This document shows positions 25,708 through 34,188 of a stretch of DNA of 64,000 nt, piece by piece. Numbering within the stretch: position 1 is the first letter of the stretch; the number at the start of each line of letters is the position of its first letter. The DNA lies in contig PLBY01000147.1 in the NCBI GenBank assembly GCA_003134655.1, positions 132,795 to 196,794 on the forward strand. Reading direction: 5' to 3'. A model generated the notes under the pieces. That model saw nothing but the letters and a program-made list of their open reading frames with translations, was not told the origin of the DNA and ran no database searches. The position numbers and the translations under genes were made by a program. Source of the DNA: Acidobacteriaceae bacterium (GTDB lineage Bacteria > Acidobacteriota > Terriglobia > Terriglobales > Acidobacteriaceae).

Positions 25708-27402
25708 TCAGTATGGAGTTGTAACGACTGCGTCCTCAGGGTAGCCTGGCATGCCAAACTCGGGGACATCCAAGCCTACCTCTTCAGACTCTTCGGGTAC
25801 GCGCATGCTTTTCACTTTGTTCACAACCCAGAACACCGCGAACGTCGCGCCGAATGCCCAGACCGCGTATAAGGTTGCTCCCATCAGCTGGCACCAGAAT
25901 TGTCTTGTGTCGCCGTGGATCAATCCGGTGACGCCTTGACCCGCGTGTCCCAGATAGCTAGCCGCGCCGACGCCGTTCCATCCGGATCCGTAAGTACCGT
26001 CGGCGAAAATGCCCACACAGACTGCGCCCAACCACCCGCAATATCCGTGCACGGAGATTGCGCCGCACGGATCATCGATCTTCAGGACCCGCTCGTTGAA
26101 GAGGACGCCGCCGCAAACGAGTGACCCCGCCAGCACGCCGATGATGACAGACGCAGTGGGGGAGACAAAGGCACAAGGAGCTGTGATCGCGACCAGACCA
26201 GCCAGCATCCCGTTACACGCCATCGTGATATCGGGCTTACCGAACAGGAAATACCAGATGAGCATCGCCGCCGCCGATCCGGCCACTGCAGCTAGATTCG
26301 TGTTCACCGCGACGACCGAGATGCGGAAGTCGGTTGCACCCAGCGTCGAGCCGGGATTGAAGCCCATCCACCCGAACAGCAGGATGAACGTTCCCGTCAC
26401 AACGTAAACAATGTTATGAGCAGGGAAGACGCGGATCTTCCCGCCGGGGCCAAACTTTCCTAGACGCGGCCCGAGGATAATTGCCAGGGCCATGGCGCAG
26501 AAGCCGCCGACGGCGTGGACGACGGTGGAACCGGCAAAGTCGACATAACCGTGGCCCAGATTCATGGTGGAACCAAGCTGCGACATCCAACCGCCGCCCC
26601 ACGCCCAGCAACCGGAAATCGGGTAGAGAATCGCGCCGATGAAGAGCTCACACAACAGAAACGCCCAGAAACTGATGCGTTCGCAGATGGCACCGACGAT
26701 GATGTATCCGGCGGTCTCCATGAAGACCACTTCAAACAGGGTCAGGCAATTGCTGCCGGCATCGTAAGCCGGACCGACGAGGAAGAAGCCCTTGCCGCCC
26801 ACAAAACCCCATTGCCCGCTGCCAATCAGGAAATGATTCAGAGTGGGCACTCCGCCCAAGTTGGTCGGCGCGGCGTTAATGGCGACTGCTCCAAACTGGA
26901 ATGCGTATCCGACGGCGTAGTAAGCGAGGAAAGCGAAGACATACGCCGCGAAGTTCAGCATCATGAGATGCGCGGCATTCTTTTTTCGCACCAGGCCACA
27001 AGTGAGCAGGGCAAAGCCTGCCTGCATAAACAGGACGAGGTAGCCGGTGTTCAATGTCCACGCCATGTTGGTCGCGATGCGGACGTGCCCGACGCTGTCG
27101 GCGAGCTTAACCGCGAGAGGTTCTTTGGCGGCCTGTGCCTGGTAGTCGTCGAAGGCCTTCCTGTTCTGCGCGTAATCGGGAGCCGTCTTATCGGTCGGCT
27201 CGACCGGGACGAAGGGATTTCCGGCGGCATCGACGGCGGCCGACTTGTCCCCGGTTGCGGTGCCGGCCGGATCCGGTTTGGGTCCGTCGTCGGCAAAACT
27301 GAAAGCGGATAACCCGGCGAATAATCCTGCGACGAGGACAATCGTGGCGCTGGCGGTCACTAACGACCGGCGCAGACTGCGCCTGCCTGCTCGCTTCATC
27401 AT
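25708..27402 (-). CDS. amtB: Ammonium transporter, Amt family
   Basis: It has about 564 residues from the ATG pair at 27402/27399, with AGGAG upstream; the track start adds 33 Arg/Pro-rich residues and is rejected. An N-terminal signal-like segment and a soluble stretch of about 80 residues (DDGPKPDPAG ... KLADSVG) precede the 11-helix channel core. Core motifs include FMETAGYIIVGAICERISFW, the first pore histidine in STVVHAVGGFCAM, the FGWMGFNPGS loop and the second pore histidine in SVHGYCGWLGAV. It conducts ammonium across the inner membrane. No glnK/PII gene is adjacent, which is unusual for amtB. Confidence 0.92.
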   Translation of the reverse strand: MMKRAGRRSLRRSLVTASATIVLVAGLFAGLSAFSFADDGPKPDPAGTATGDKSAAVDAAGNPFVPVEPTDKTAPDYAQNRKAFDDYQAQAAKEPLAVKLADSVGHVRIATNMAWTLNTGYLVLFMQAGFALLTCGLVRKKNAAHLMMLNFAAYVFAFLAYYAVGYAFQFGAVAINAAPTNLGGVPTLNHFLIGSGQWGFVGGKGFFLVGPAYDAGSNCLTLFEVVFMETAGYIIVGAICERISFWAFLLCELFIGAILYPISGCWAWGGGWMSQLGSTMNLGHGYVDFAGSTVVHAVGGFCAMALAIILGPRLGKFGPGGKIRVFPAHNIVYVVTGTFILLFGWMGFNPGSTLGATDFRISVVAVNTNLAAVAGSAAAMLIWYFLFGKPDITMACNGMLAGLVAITAPCAFVSPTASVIIGVLAGSLVCGGVLFNERVLKIDDPCGAISVHGYCGWLGAVCVGIFADGTYGSGWNGVGAASYLGHAGQGVTGLIHGDTRQFWCQLMGATLYAVWAFGATFAVFWVVNKVKSMRVPEESEEVGLDVPEFGMPGYPEDAVVTTPY

Positions 27403-27772
27403 CTTTGCGTGCTCCTGTTTATGAACCTGAACAATTTCCAGTGGCAACGGCCTAGGACCTGCGGCGCGGACACCCCCCCGGCGCCGCGCCGACGACCCCA
27501 CACAGCGTGTCAGCCAGAATCAATCCGCCGACGATAAATGCGCGTATTCGCTCAGTCCAATACAAATTTCTTATAGCAACCATCAAGAAAAGTCTCGCCC
27601 GACATGGCTGGCAAACCGCCGTAACTGCGCAGGTTGGCTAGGTTTGAGGACGTGACCAAGATCACTGGTCAGCGCGGTGACAATCACTGTCCGGATCGGC
27701 GGCCATGGCTAGCCTTGATGAGGGATTTCCCACGGATCTCGCCGTCCGCTGTTTGCGTCCAACTGAGCAAGC
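27403..27772. other. Divergent intergenic region between amtB and the sensor-kinase operon
   Basis: These 370 bases carry no convincing gene; the track ORF beginning at 27634 is a shadow of the kinase. Visible structure: a GGCGCGG/CCGCGCC inverted repeat (27463-27490) close to amtB and the palindrome described at 27653. Promoters for both operons must lie here, but I could not identify -10/-35 pairs with confidence. Confidence 0.5.
27653..27671. promoter_or_regulatory. Inverted repeat upstream of the sensor-kinase operon
   Basis: TGACCA and TGGTCA form perfect 6-base arms around AGATCAC, about 100 bases upstream of the kinase start. It could be a regulator binding site; no family assignment is possible. 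Confidence 0.3.
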
Positions 27773-29425
27773 ATGGGAGTTCCGGGTCCAACCATGCCTC
27801 GAAAACTCGGTCCCAAGCTGATTCTCTCGCTCACCATCCTGATCGTCGCGATCAGCGGAGTCAGTGGGTACCTCAATTTCCGCACCCAGAAGAAGCAGTT
27901 GGAGGGGACCATGATCCTCGGGGCGGATCAACTCTCGCGCAGCATTACGGGCGCTACCTGGCATGCCATGCTCGACGACGACCGCAAGGCCGCGTACGAG
28001 ATTATGCGGGTGATCGCCGACAAGCAAGGGATCGATCGAATCCGGATGTTCAACCGGGAAGGACGGATGGTGTTTTCGACCGATGCGAGAGAACAGCCCG
28101 GCGTGACCAGCCTGTCGAACGAGGTATGCGCGAGTTGTCATCTTCAGGGCCCGATCCGCAAAAGGCCGTCCGAGGACTCTCGCGTGAGATACGCCACGTC
28201 GCTGGATGGAGTCAAGACCATCAACATGGTGGCGCCCATCTACAACGAGCCTTCGTGCAGCAATGCCAGTTGCCACGCGCACCGCGCCCAGACGAAGGTG
28301 CTGGGGGTCGTCGATGTTGCCTTGCGTCTGGATCCTGTGCAGAAACAGACACGGGTGATCACGCTTCAGACCGTCATTCTGACTGCGCTCGAAGTGGCGA
28401 TTGGGGCAGCGTTCGTCATCCTATTTACAAAACGCTTTGTGGCGACCCCGATCCAACAACTGATCGGGGGGACGAAGGCGGTCAGTGCGATGGAGTTGGA
28501 CCGGCCCATCAAAATCACCGGCCGCAGCCAGGAAATCGACGAACTGGTGGACTCCTTCAACAAAATGCGCGAGCGCCTGAAAGTGGCGGTAGACGACCTG
28601 AACGAAATGCAGCAGACGCTGGAGAGCAAGGTCGACGAACGTACTCGGCAGCTGCAGGTTGCCCAACGCAAGCTCATTCAATCCGACCGTCTGGCCACGC
28701 TTGGGCAGCTGGCGGCTAGTGTGGCGCACGAGATTAACAATCCCGTCTCTGGCGTGCTCAATCTCTCTATGCTGCTCGAGCGGTTGATGGCCAGAGGAGA
28801 ATACCCGCCCGGCCGCGAAGCAGAATTCCGGAAATATCTCAGCCTGATCTCGACTGAGACCGCCCGGGTCGGGCGAATTGTTTCGGACCTGTTGGCCTTC
28901 TCGCGGCGTTCCAAGCCACAGCGCGCGCCCGCGGACCTGAACAAGCTGGTGCGCACCACTCTGGGGTTGGCCGACCACAAGCTAAAGCTGATCAGCGCCG
29001 AAGTCGTGTTGGACTTGCAGGATAATCTGCCGCTCGTCGAATGCGATTCCTCACAGATTCAGCAGGTGATTCTGAATCTGGTCTTGAACGGCGCTCAGGC
29101 CATGCAGCCGCGCGGTGGCGGCAAGCTGACGATCCGGACGCGCGAGTTGGCTGACGAGACCGTGGAACTTTGCGTCCAGGACACCGGTGAGGGTATAGCC
29201 CCCGAGAACCTTTCCAAGATCTTCGATCCGTTTTTCACCACCAAAGCCGAAGGCAAGGGAGTTGGCCTCGGGCTGGCCGTGTTGTACGGAATCGTGAAAG
29301 CACATGAAGGCGAGGTCGAGGTCACGAGCCAGCGCAACGAGGGCACGACCTTTACGGTCACTCTCCCGCTCAAATCGCAAAACAGCACTCCGGAATCGCG
29401 GGAAGTGCAGGTACATGCGGTGTGA
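27773..29425 (+). CDS. Membrane sensor histidine kinase with two heme c motifs in its periplasmic domain
   Basis: The kinase has 550 residues. Membrane segments at about 16-33 and 197-219 bracket a periplasmic sensor domain. This domain contains CASCH (119-123) and the rarer CX4CH form CSNASCH (162-168), so it probably binds two c-type hemes and senses redox state or a gas. Then follow HAMP (about 220-272), coiled coil, DHp with phospho-acceptor H319 (SVAHEINNPVSG) and the ATPase domain (NLVLNGAQA, DTGEGI, GVGLGLAVLYG). The alternative start at 27794 is possible. It overlaps the next gene by 4 bases (GTGA). Its partner is very probably the NtrC-type regulator two genes on. Confidence 0.88.
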   Translation: MGVPGPTMPRKLGPKLILSLTILIVAISGVSGYLNFRTQKKQLEGTMILGADQLSRSITGATWHAMLDDDRKAAYEIMRVIADKQGIDRIRMFNREGRMVFSTDAREQPGVTSLSNEVCASCHLQGPIRKRPSEDSRVRYATSLDGVKTINMVAPIYNEPSCSNASCHAHRAQTKVLGVVDVALRLDPVQKQTRVITLQTVILTALEVAIGAAFVILFTKRFVATPIQQLIGGTKAVSAMELDRPIKITGRSQEIDELVDSFNKMRERLKVAVDDLNEMQQTLESKVDERTRQLQVAQRKLIQSDRLATLGQLAASVAHEINNPVSGVLNLSMLLERLMARGEYPPGREAEFRKYLSLISTETARVGRIVSDLLAFSRRSKPQRAPADLNKLVRTTLGLADHKLKLISAEVVLDLQDNLPLVECDSSQIQQVILNLVLNGAQAMQPRGGGKLTIRTRELADETVELCVQDTGEGIAPENLSKIFDPFFTTKAEGKGVGLGLAVLYGIVKAHEGEVEVTSQRNEGTTFTVTLPLKSQNSTPESREVQVHAV

Positions 29426-29973
29426 ATGGACTCTATCTTGTGGCGATCGGGAACGTGCCGGCGCAGGCCCTGGATTGGGTCGAGGATGCGACTGCCGAAT
29501 GGTTCCCGCTGCCCATACGACGGTTGCCTCCCTTAGCGATTCCGGCGAGTGCCTATGACGCGAAGCGAGGGCAATACCAGTCGGTAGAGATTATGAAGAT
29601 GCTGGTCCAACACGCTCCGCGCGATGCCTCCCGGGTGCTTGGCGTAACGGATGTGGACCTGGCGATCCCCATGCTGAGTTTCTTGTTCGGGCAAGCGCAG
29701 TTTGACGGCCCGATCGCTGTGGTTTCTCTTTGCCGGCTGCATCAGGAGTTTTATGGGCTTCCCCCCGAGGAGAGCCTGCTGAGGGAGCGCACCGCCAAAG
29801 AAGTGCTGCATGAACTGGGACACACGTTCGGGCTCGTCCATTGTTCGGAGCCCACGTGTGCCATGAGCCTGGCCACACACATTGAATTGGTCGATGCCAA
29901 GGCCGAACAATACTGCACCCGCTGCGGAATGCGGTTAGTTCAGAGGTTTACTTCGAAAGAGGCAACAGTATGA
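29422..29973 (+). CDS. Archaemetzincin-family zinc metalloprotease
   Basis: It has 183 residues, with a GTG start overlapping the kinase stop. The family's extended zinc signature is complete: HELGHTFGLVHC at residues 130-141 gives HExxHxxGxxHC. C146 and the metzincin Met148 (CAM) follow, then 16 residues, then CTRC (165-168). The first motif binds the catalytic zinc; the four cysteines form a second, structural zinc site in known archaemetzincins. There is no signal peptide, so it is cytoplasmic. Archaemetzincins occur in archaea, some bacteria and vertebrates, and their substrates are poorly known. Here the gene is sandwiched, with 4-base overlaps on both sides, between a kinase and a sigma54 activator, which suggests a role in that signalling path. 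Confidence 0.9.
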   Translation: MNGLYLVAIGNVPAQALDWVEDATAEWFPLPIRRLPPLAIPASAYDAKRGQYQSVEIMKMLVQHAPRDASRVLGVTDVDLAIPMLSFLFGQAQFDGPIAVVSLCRLHQEFYGLPPEESLLRERTAKEVLHELGHTFGLVHCSEPTCAMSLATHIELVDAKAEQYCTRCGMRLVQRFTSKEATV

Positions 29974-31325
29974 AGAAGAATTGGCCGATCCTGGTCGTGG
30001 ACGACGAAGACGTCATGTGCGAATCGATGGGAGCGTGGCTGCGGGAAGACGGTTATCACGTCGACACCGCGCCCAATGGCCAGAAAGCCGTCGAACTCGC
30101 CAAGTGCATGGACTACGCCATCTGTTTCGTCGATTTGAAGATGCCCGGCGGCATGGATGGCATTGAAACCATGATGGAAATTCACCGGGTGCGTCCGGAA
30201 GCGTCCATCATCATCATCACCGCCTATGCGACGGTCGACACCGCCATTCAGGCCATGAAGGAAGGCGCACAGGAATACATCGTAAAGCCCTGCAATCCGC
30301 AGGAAATCTCGATGCTGGTGTCGCGCATCCTGAAGCTGAAGAAGCTGCAGAGCGAGAATGCGATTCTGCGCAAGAAGCTGAACCGCCAATACCGCCACTA
30401 CGACATCATCACCAAGAATCCGCGCATGGAAGAGATTCTCGCTTTAACCAAGGACGTTGCCGATCTGCGCAGCACGGTGCTGATTCGAGGCGAAAGCGGT
30501 ACGGGCAAGGAACTGGTGGCGCGCGCGGTTCATTTCTCCGGCAACCGCGCGGAGAAACCATTTATCGTTGTCAGTTGCGCCGCCCTGACCGAAACCCTGC
30601 TCGAGAGTGAGTTGTTTGGCTATGAGAAAGGTGCCTTCACCGGTGCGGCCGCTCAGACCAAGGGCAAGTTCGAAATGGCGAATGGGGGCACGATCTTCCT
30701 CGATGAAATCGGCGACATCTCTCCCAAACTGCAGGCTGATCTACTGAGGGTGTTGCAGGAGCGCCGTTTCTATCGCGTCGGCGGAAATCAGGAAGTCGAA
30801 GTCGATGTGCGCATCATCGCTGCGACCAACAAAGATCTTGCCGAGGAAGTCCAAGCGCAAAAGTTCCGCGAGGACCTTTATTACCGCCTCAACGTGATTG
30901 AGATTCACCTGCCCCCGCTGCGCCAACGGCGCGAAGATATTCCCTTGCTGGCAGAGCACTTCGTGCAGCACATTTCTTCTGCGCTGGGCAGGGACGTGAG
31001 TGGCATTTCTGCCGCCGCTTTGAAGGTGCTGATTGCCTATGACTGGCCGGGCAATGTCCGCGAACTCGAAAATGTCATTGAACGGGCGATTGTGACCTGC
31101 CGCAATGGCATGCTCGACGAGCAGGATTTCTCATGGATGCAGCGGAATCCCGGACAGCCGCAAAATTGGGAAGTCCCGGATGTTTCTCTCGGTGAACTGG
31201 AGCGGCGCGCGATTGTGGCCGCACTCGAGCGCAAGCACGGCAATGTCAAAGAGGCGTCTACCGCTCTGGGCATTGATCGCTCGACACTTTACGATAAGCT
31301 CAAGCGCTACGAGATCGTGCATTGA
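29970..31325 (+). CDS. NtrC-family sigma54-dependent response regulator
   Basis: It has 451 residues, starting by ATGA overlap with the protease. The receiver domain has phospho-acceptor D55 (CFVDLKMPGG) with acidic pocket D11/D12. A linker coiled coil (about 118-142) leads to the AAA+ domain: Walker A GESGTGKE (174-181), the sigma54-contact loop GAFTGA, Walker B GGTIFLDEIGD and the R-finger region. A Fis-type helix-turn-helix ends the protein (NVKEASTALGIDRSTLYDKL). It activates sigma54 promoters when phosphorylated, presumably by the heme kinase of the same operon. Targets are unknown; the respiratory operon that converges on it is an attractive candidate. Confidence 0.93.
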   Translation: MKKNWPILVVDDEDVMCESMGAWLREDGYHVDTAPNGQKAVELAKCMDYAICFVDLKMPGGMDGIETMMEIHRVRPEASIIIITAYATVDTAIQAMKEGAQEYIVKPCNPQEISMLVSRILKLKKLQSENAILRKKLNRQYRHYDIITKNPRMEEILALTKDVADLRSTVLIRGESGTGKELVARAVHFSGNRAEKPFIVVSCAALTETLLESELFGYEKGAFTGAAAQTKGKFEMANGGTIFLDEIGDISPKLQADLLRVLQERRFYRVGGNQEVEVDVRIIAATNKDLAEEVQAQKFREDLYYRLNVIEIHLPPLRQRREDIPLLAEHFVQHISSALGRDVSGISAAALKVLIAYDWPGNVRELENVIERAIVTCRNGMLDEQDFSWMQRNPGQPQNWEVPDVSLGELERRAIVAALERKHGNVKEASTALGIDRSTLYDKLKRYEIVH

Positions 31326-31348
31326 GTCACGCGGCATTTTCCGAGGTA

Positions 31349-32173
31349 TTAGGCCTCGAGAAACGTGTCTGCGAGCACGGTGTTCCAGTCGGCCCCGGGC
31401 ACCGCGTCCATCAATCCGGGCATTAGCACTCCGCCGTCGGCTAAGGCAGCGGGAGTGTTGGGCGCGCGGAGTTGCAGTTGCAGTCGCTCCAGTTCCCGGG
31501 ACAACCAACCGTGAACTTCAGGGCCTCGCAGAAGATGTCGCAGCGTGGTCGGATCGCGCGGATCAAGCCGCGGTTGAATCTTTAGGAACCAGCCCTCATT
31601 CGGCCCTCCAACGCTGACCACTGTACCTTCGAGCGGTGCGCGCACCTGAATCTCGTTCTCGTTCTTGGTCATCCGCCATGCGGTCTGGTTGATCTCGAGT
31701 TCGGCGCCGATCGCAGGCATTTTGATCGAGTCGGGATTGCCGATCAGATGGTCGGCCAATTCATCAAGGCCGATGGTGAATGTGCCGTCTTCGGCGGCCT
31801 TCACCCAAGTGTGTCCGCGATGGTAGAGGCGGTCGTCGGGATAGTTGAGCCCCAGGTCGGTCGCTAGCCCTGTCGCGGGCAGCACGGCAAACTGCGAATA
31901 TTTCTCGCAGTGCCTGCAATCGAAAGCGTTATCGCAGGTTCTCGAAATCACTCGGCCCGCAAGTTCATGGCGGCAGCGCCGGTCGGATTCCGGCAACTCC
32001 GCAAAGTCCGATTTCCAGCACAACTCGATTGCCCGACTGGTGCGAAAGTCGCGGGTGGTGCGCCAGACCGCCGAGACGATCGTCGTCAAAATCGTCACCA
32101 CGATGGCGAAAAACAACGACAAGAAAACGACGTGGGTAGCGGTCCAATGGAATCCATCAATCCCCGGAAACAT
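31349..32173 (-). CDS. Membrane-anchored GcvH-like (lipoyl-fold) protein of the respiratory operon
   Basis: It has 274 residues from the ATG at 32173, preceded by AAGGAG; the track start lacks this. One membrane segment (about 12-37) is followed by a cysteine cluster (CRHELAGRVISRTC and DCRHC, Cys 67/80/86/89) that could bind metal or a FeS cluster. A domain like glycine-cleavage H protein follows (RLYHRGHTWVKAAEDGTFTI to VRAPLEGTVVSVGG). The lipoyl-lysine position (ESVKA in GcvH) reads KNENEIQVRAP, so canonical lipoylation is doubtful. It overlaps the NrfD-like gene by 17 bases and is the last gene of the operon. Its role is unknown. Confidence 0.75.
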   Translation of the reverse strand: MFPGIDGFHWTATHVVFLSLFFAIVVTILTTIVSAVWRTTRDFRTSRAIELCWKSDFAELPESDRRCRHELAGRVISRTCDNAFDCRHCEKYSQFAVLPATGLATDLGLNYPDDRLYHRGHTWVKAAEDGTFTIGLDELADHLIGNPDSIKMPAIGAELEINQTAWRMTKNENEIQVRAPLEGTVVSVGGPNEGWFLKIQPRLDPRDPTTLRHLLRGPEVHGWLSRELERLQLQLRAPNTPAALADGGVLMPGLMDAVPGADWNTVLADTFLEA

Positions 32174-33434
32174 GGGTGTTTTCTCCTTTTGGCGCTGCGA
32201 AAAGGGGCAGGTAGCGATAGGACAGCGAATAGACAATGACTCCGTAGGCGATCACGCCACCGAAACTGGCGACCTCCTGCCAACTCGGCGTGTATTGCAG
32301 AAACTCATCAAAGGGCAGGGTGGGCACTGCCAGAGTCTGCACCGTGAGAACGAAGCGGTTGAGCAGGATTCCCGCACACGCCAGTGCTGCGGCACTCAGC
32401 AGCCATCCCCGCCGCGCTGCCGTCTTGCGGTACGTCAGCAGAAAAGCTGGGAGCAGCCCCAGGAGCACGATCTCGGCAAACAGGATCGGCGTGCCGAATG
32501 GCTTATGGATGTAGTACTGCCAGGGCGCAAAGCCCACCGCCGGAGAAGTAATGTTCAACCAGATCAGCGTGTCGATCGACTTGGCTGCGACGTAGATGGC
32601 GAGCAGGATGCCGGAAATAAATCCCAGGCGCCGAAATAGCTCCGGGGGAACAAGGCGTTTGCCGGTCACTTTTTCGACTGTCGCCGTCACCAGCATGAGA
32701 AAGCTCGGTCCCGAAGCAATCGCTGACAGGATGAACAAAAAGAACGTAGAAGGCCAGATGAAGAAACCCTCGCGAAAAGCGAACGGGCGGCCGCGTAACA
32801 CTCCGTAGAGCCCGCCCAGCGAGCCCTGATGAAAGAACGAAAGCAAAGTCCCTACCCCTGCCAACACCGGCACGAGCTTATGGAGTTGATGTTCGAAGAC
32901 CAGGAATGACGGCACCTTACGCAGTTGGCGGTTGCGCAGCAGGATCGGAATATATTCCAGGCTTAGCACGAGCAGGTAGCACGAAATGCAGAACGTAACT
33001 TCCGTGAGCATGGAGTGTGTATTCGGATGCCAGAAGGTGAACCACGCCCGTAGAGGCTGGCCCACATCGATCATCAAGATGGCCACCGCGCCGCTATAGC
33101 AAATGAACCCGACGACCACAGCCGTGTTCAGGATCGGCCTTAGCTCAGCCCGCTTCAGGATGTAAACGAGGAACCCGGTGAAGAACGCGCCCGCCCCCAG
33201 CGCGATGATTCCGAGATCAAGAAAGATCCAAAGACCGAAGGCGAAGCGGTTGTCCATGTTCGTCTGGTTCAGCCCGTAGTACAGGCACAAGCCGGCGGCG
33301 TAGATTCCGACAGCAAGCACCGCAGCCCAGGGAGTCAGCCAAAGCAGGAATCGCGAAAGGGAAGTTCGCTCCTCGCCACGGGCGATCCATTTTCGGTCAG
33401 TCAGGCGGCTGTCGGTAACAATGGCGCTAGCCAT
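32157..33434 (-). CDS. NrfD/PsrC/ActC-like integral membrane subunit, probable quinone site
   Basis: It has 425 residues and about ten membrane helices, with a charged N-terminus of some 30 residues. The NrfD pattern is seen in FFTGFLVYILKRAELRPILN and LMIDVGQPLRAWFTFWHPN. HQGSLGGLYGVLRGRPFAFR is the conserved loop found in QrcD/ActC/HybB-like proteins. Such subunits hold the (mena)quinone-binding site and may take part in proton transfer. It overlaps the FeS gene upstream by 8 bases and the GcvH-like gene downstream by 17. It is the membrane arm of the Qrc/alternative complex III-like assembly encoded here. Confidence 0.88.
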   Translation of the reverse strand: MASAIVTDSRLTDRKWIARGEERTSLSRFLLWLTPWAAVLAVGIYAAGLCLYYGLNQTNMDNRFAFGLWIFLDLGIIALGAGAFFTGFLVYILKRAELRPILNTAVVVGFICYSGAVAILMIDVGQPLRAWFTFWHPNTHSMLTEVTFCISCYLLVLSLEYIPILLRNRQLRKVPSFLVFEHQLHKLVPVLAGVGTLLSFFHQGSLGGLYGVLRGRPFAFREGFFIWPSTFFLFILSAIASGPSFLMLVTATVEKVTGKRLVPPELFRRLGFISGILLAIYVAAKSIDTLIWLNITSPAVGFAPWQYYIHKPFGTPILFAEIVLLGLLPAFLLTYRKTAARRGWLLSAAALACAGILLNRFVLTVQTLAVPTLPFDEFLQYTPSWQEVASFGGVIAYGVIVYSLSYRYLPLFAAPKGENTHVSGD

Positions 33435-34188
33435 GTTGGACCTCCGACGCTGCCTTCGAACTCGGTCCGGAACTTGATTCCGCCAGCGCTCTCACCCACG
33501 CCTCCTTCGACTTGTAATACACTTTCGGCTCCGTTCCGATGCGCGCCAGCAAGCGAAATGCATTGGGCGAGCGCGCTTCCTGCGCGGCCGGATCATTCTT
33601 GTCGGCCAGGTTGCCAAAGCGAATCGCTCCAGTCGGGCAAGCTTCCACGCAGGCCGGGACATAGTCGGCAGGATCGATCTCCCGTCTGCCTGCGCCCGCG
33701 GCTTTTTGTTTGGCCGAATGCAGACGCGCGTGGCACATGTTGCACTTCTCCACGACGCCGCGCATCCGTGATGCCACTCCCGGATTCAGGCTCTTCTCCA
33801 TGCCTGCGGGCCACGCCGGATCCCACCAGTTGTAATAGCGCGCGTGGTACGGGCACGCGGTCATGCAGTAGCGGCATCCCAGGCAGCGTTGCGGCATCTG
33901 CATCACGATTCCGGTGGCCTTATCCACCTCGACGGCCTGCTGCGGGCATACCTTCACGCAGGGCGTGTCGTGTTCGCAGTGCATGCACATAATTGGGATG
34001 AATGTCTCGCGGCGCGCAGTCCCCTCCATGCCATTCGAGGCCTTGCGGACGAGCATTGGAGTAAGGCCGGTGCGAGCGGTGGCCTGAGGAAGGGACGGCA
34101 CGTTGTTTTCGGCGGCGCAGGCCATCATGCATGAGCCGCAGCCGGTGCAGCGGTCCAGATCAATCACCATGCCGTAACGGGCGCTCAT
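33427..34188 (-). CDS. Four-cluster ferredoxin-type subunit (DmsB/QrcC-like)
   Basis: It has 253 residues; the ORF track extends 99 codons too far upstream. The ATG at 34188 has AGAGGA before it and overlaps the upstream gene by 4 bases. Four [4Fe-4S] motif sets are visible: CTGCGSCMMAC, CMHCEHDTPCVKVC, CLGCRYCMTAC and CNMC...CVEACPTGAI. This is the electron-wire subunit between the molybdopterin-oxidoreductase-like protein and the NrfD-like membrane subunit. No Tat signal is present, so export would depend on its Tat-bearing partner. Confidence 0.92.
   Translation of the reverse strand: MSARYGMVIDLDRCTGCGSCMMACAAENNVPSLPQATARTGLTPMLVRKASNGMEGTARRETFIPIMCMHCEHDTPCVKVCPQQAVEVDKATGIVMQMPQRCLGCRYCMTACPYHARYYNWWDPAWPAGMEKSLNPGVASRMRGVVEKCNMCHARLHSAKQKAAGAGRREIDPADYVPACVEACPTGAIRFGNLADKNDPAAQEARSPNAFRLLARIGTEPKVYYKSKEAWVRALAESSSGPSSKAASEVQHG

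Noticed and set aside
25266-25769. 167-residue minus-strand ORF
   Set aside because: Overlaps the better membrane-protein frame at 25286 in another frame and runs into amtB; no coherent domain.
27634-28719. 361-residue plus-strand ORF
   Set aside because: Frame shadow of the sensor kinase; Arg/Pro-rich with no recognisable motifs.
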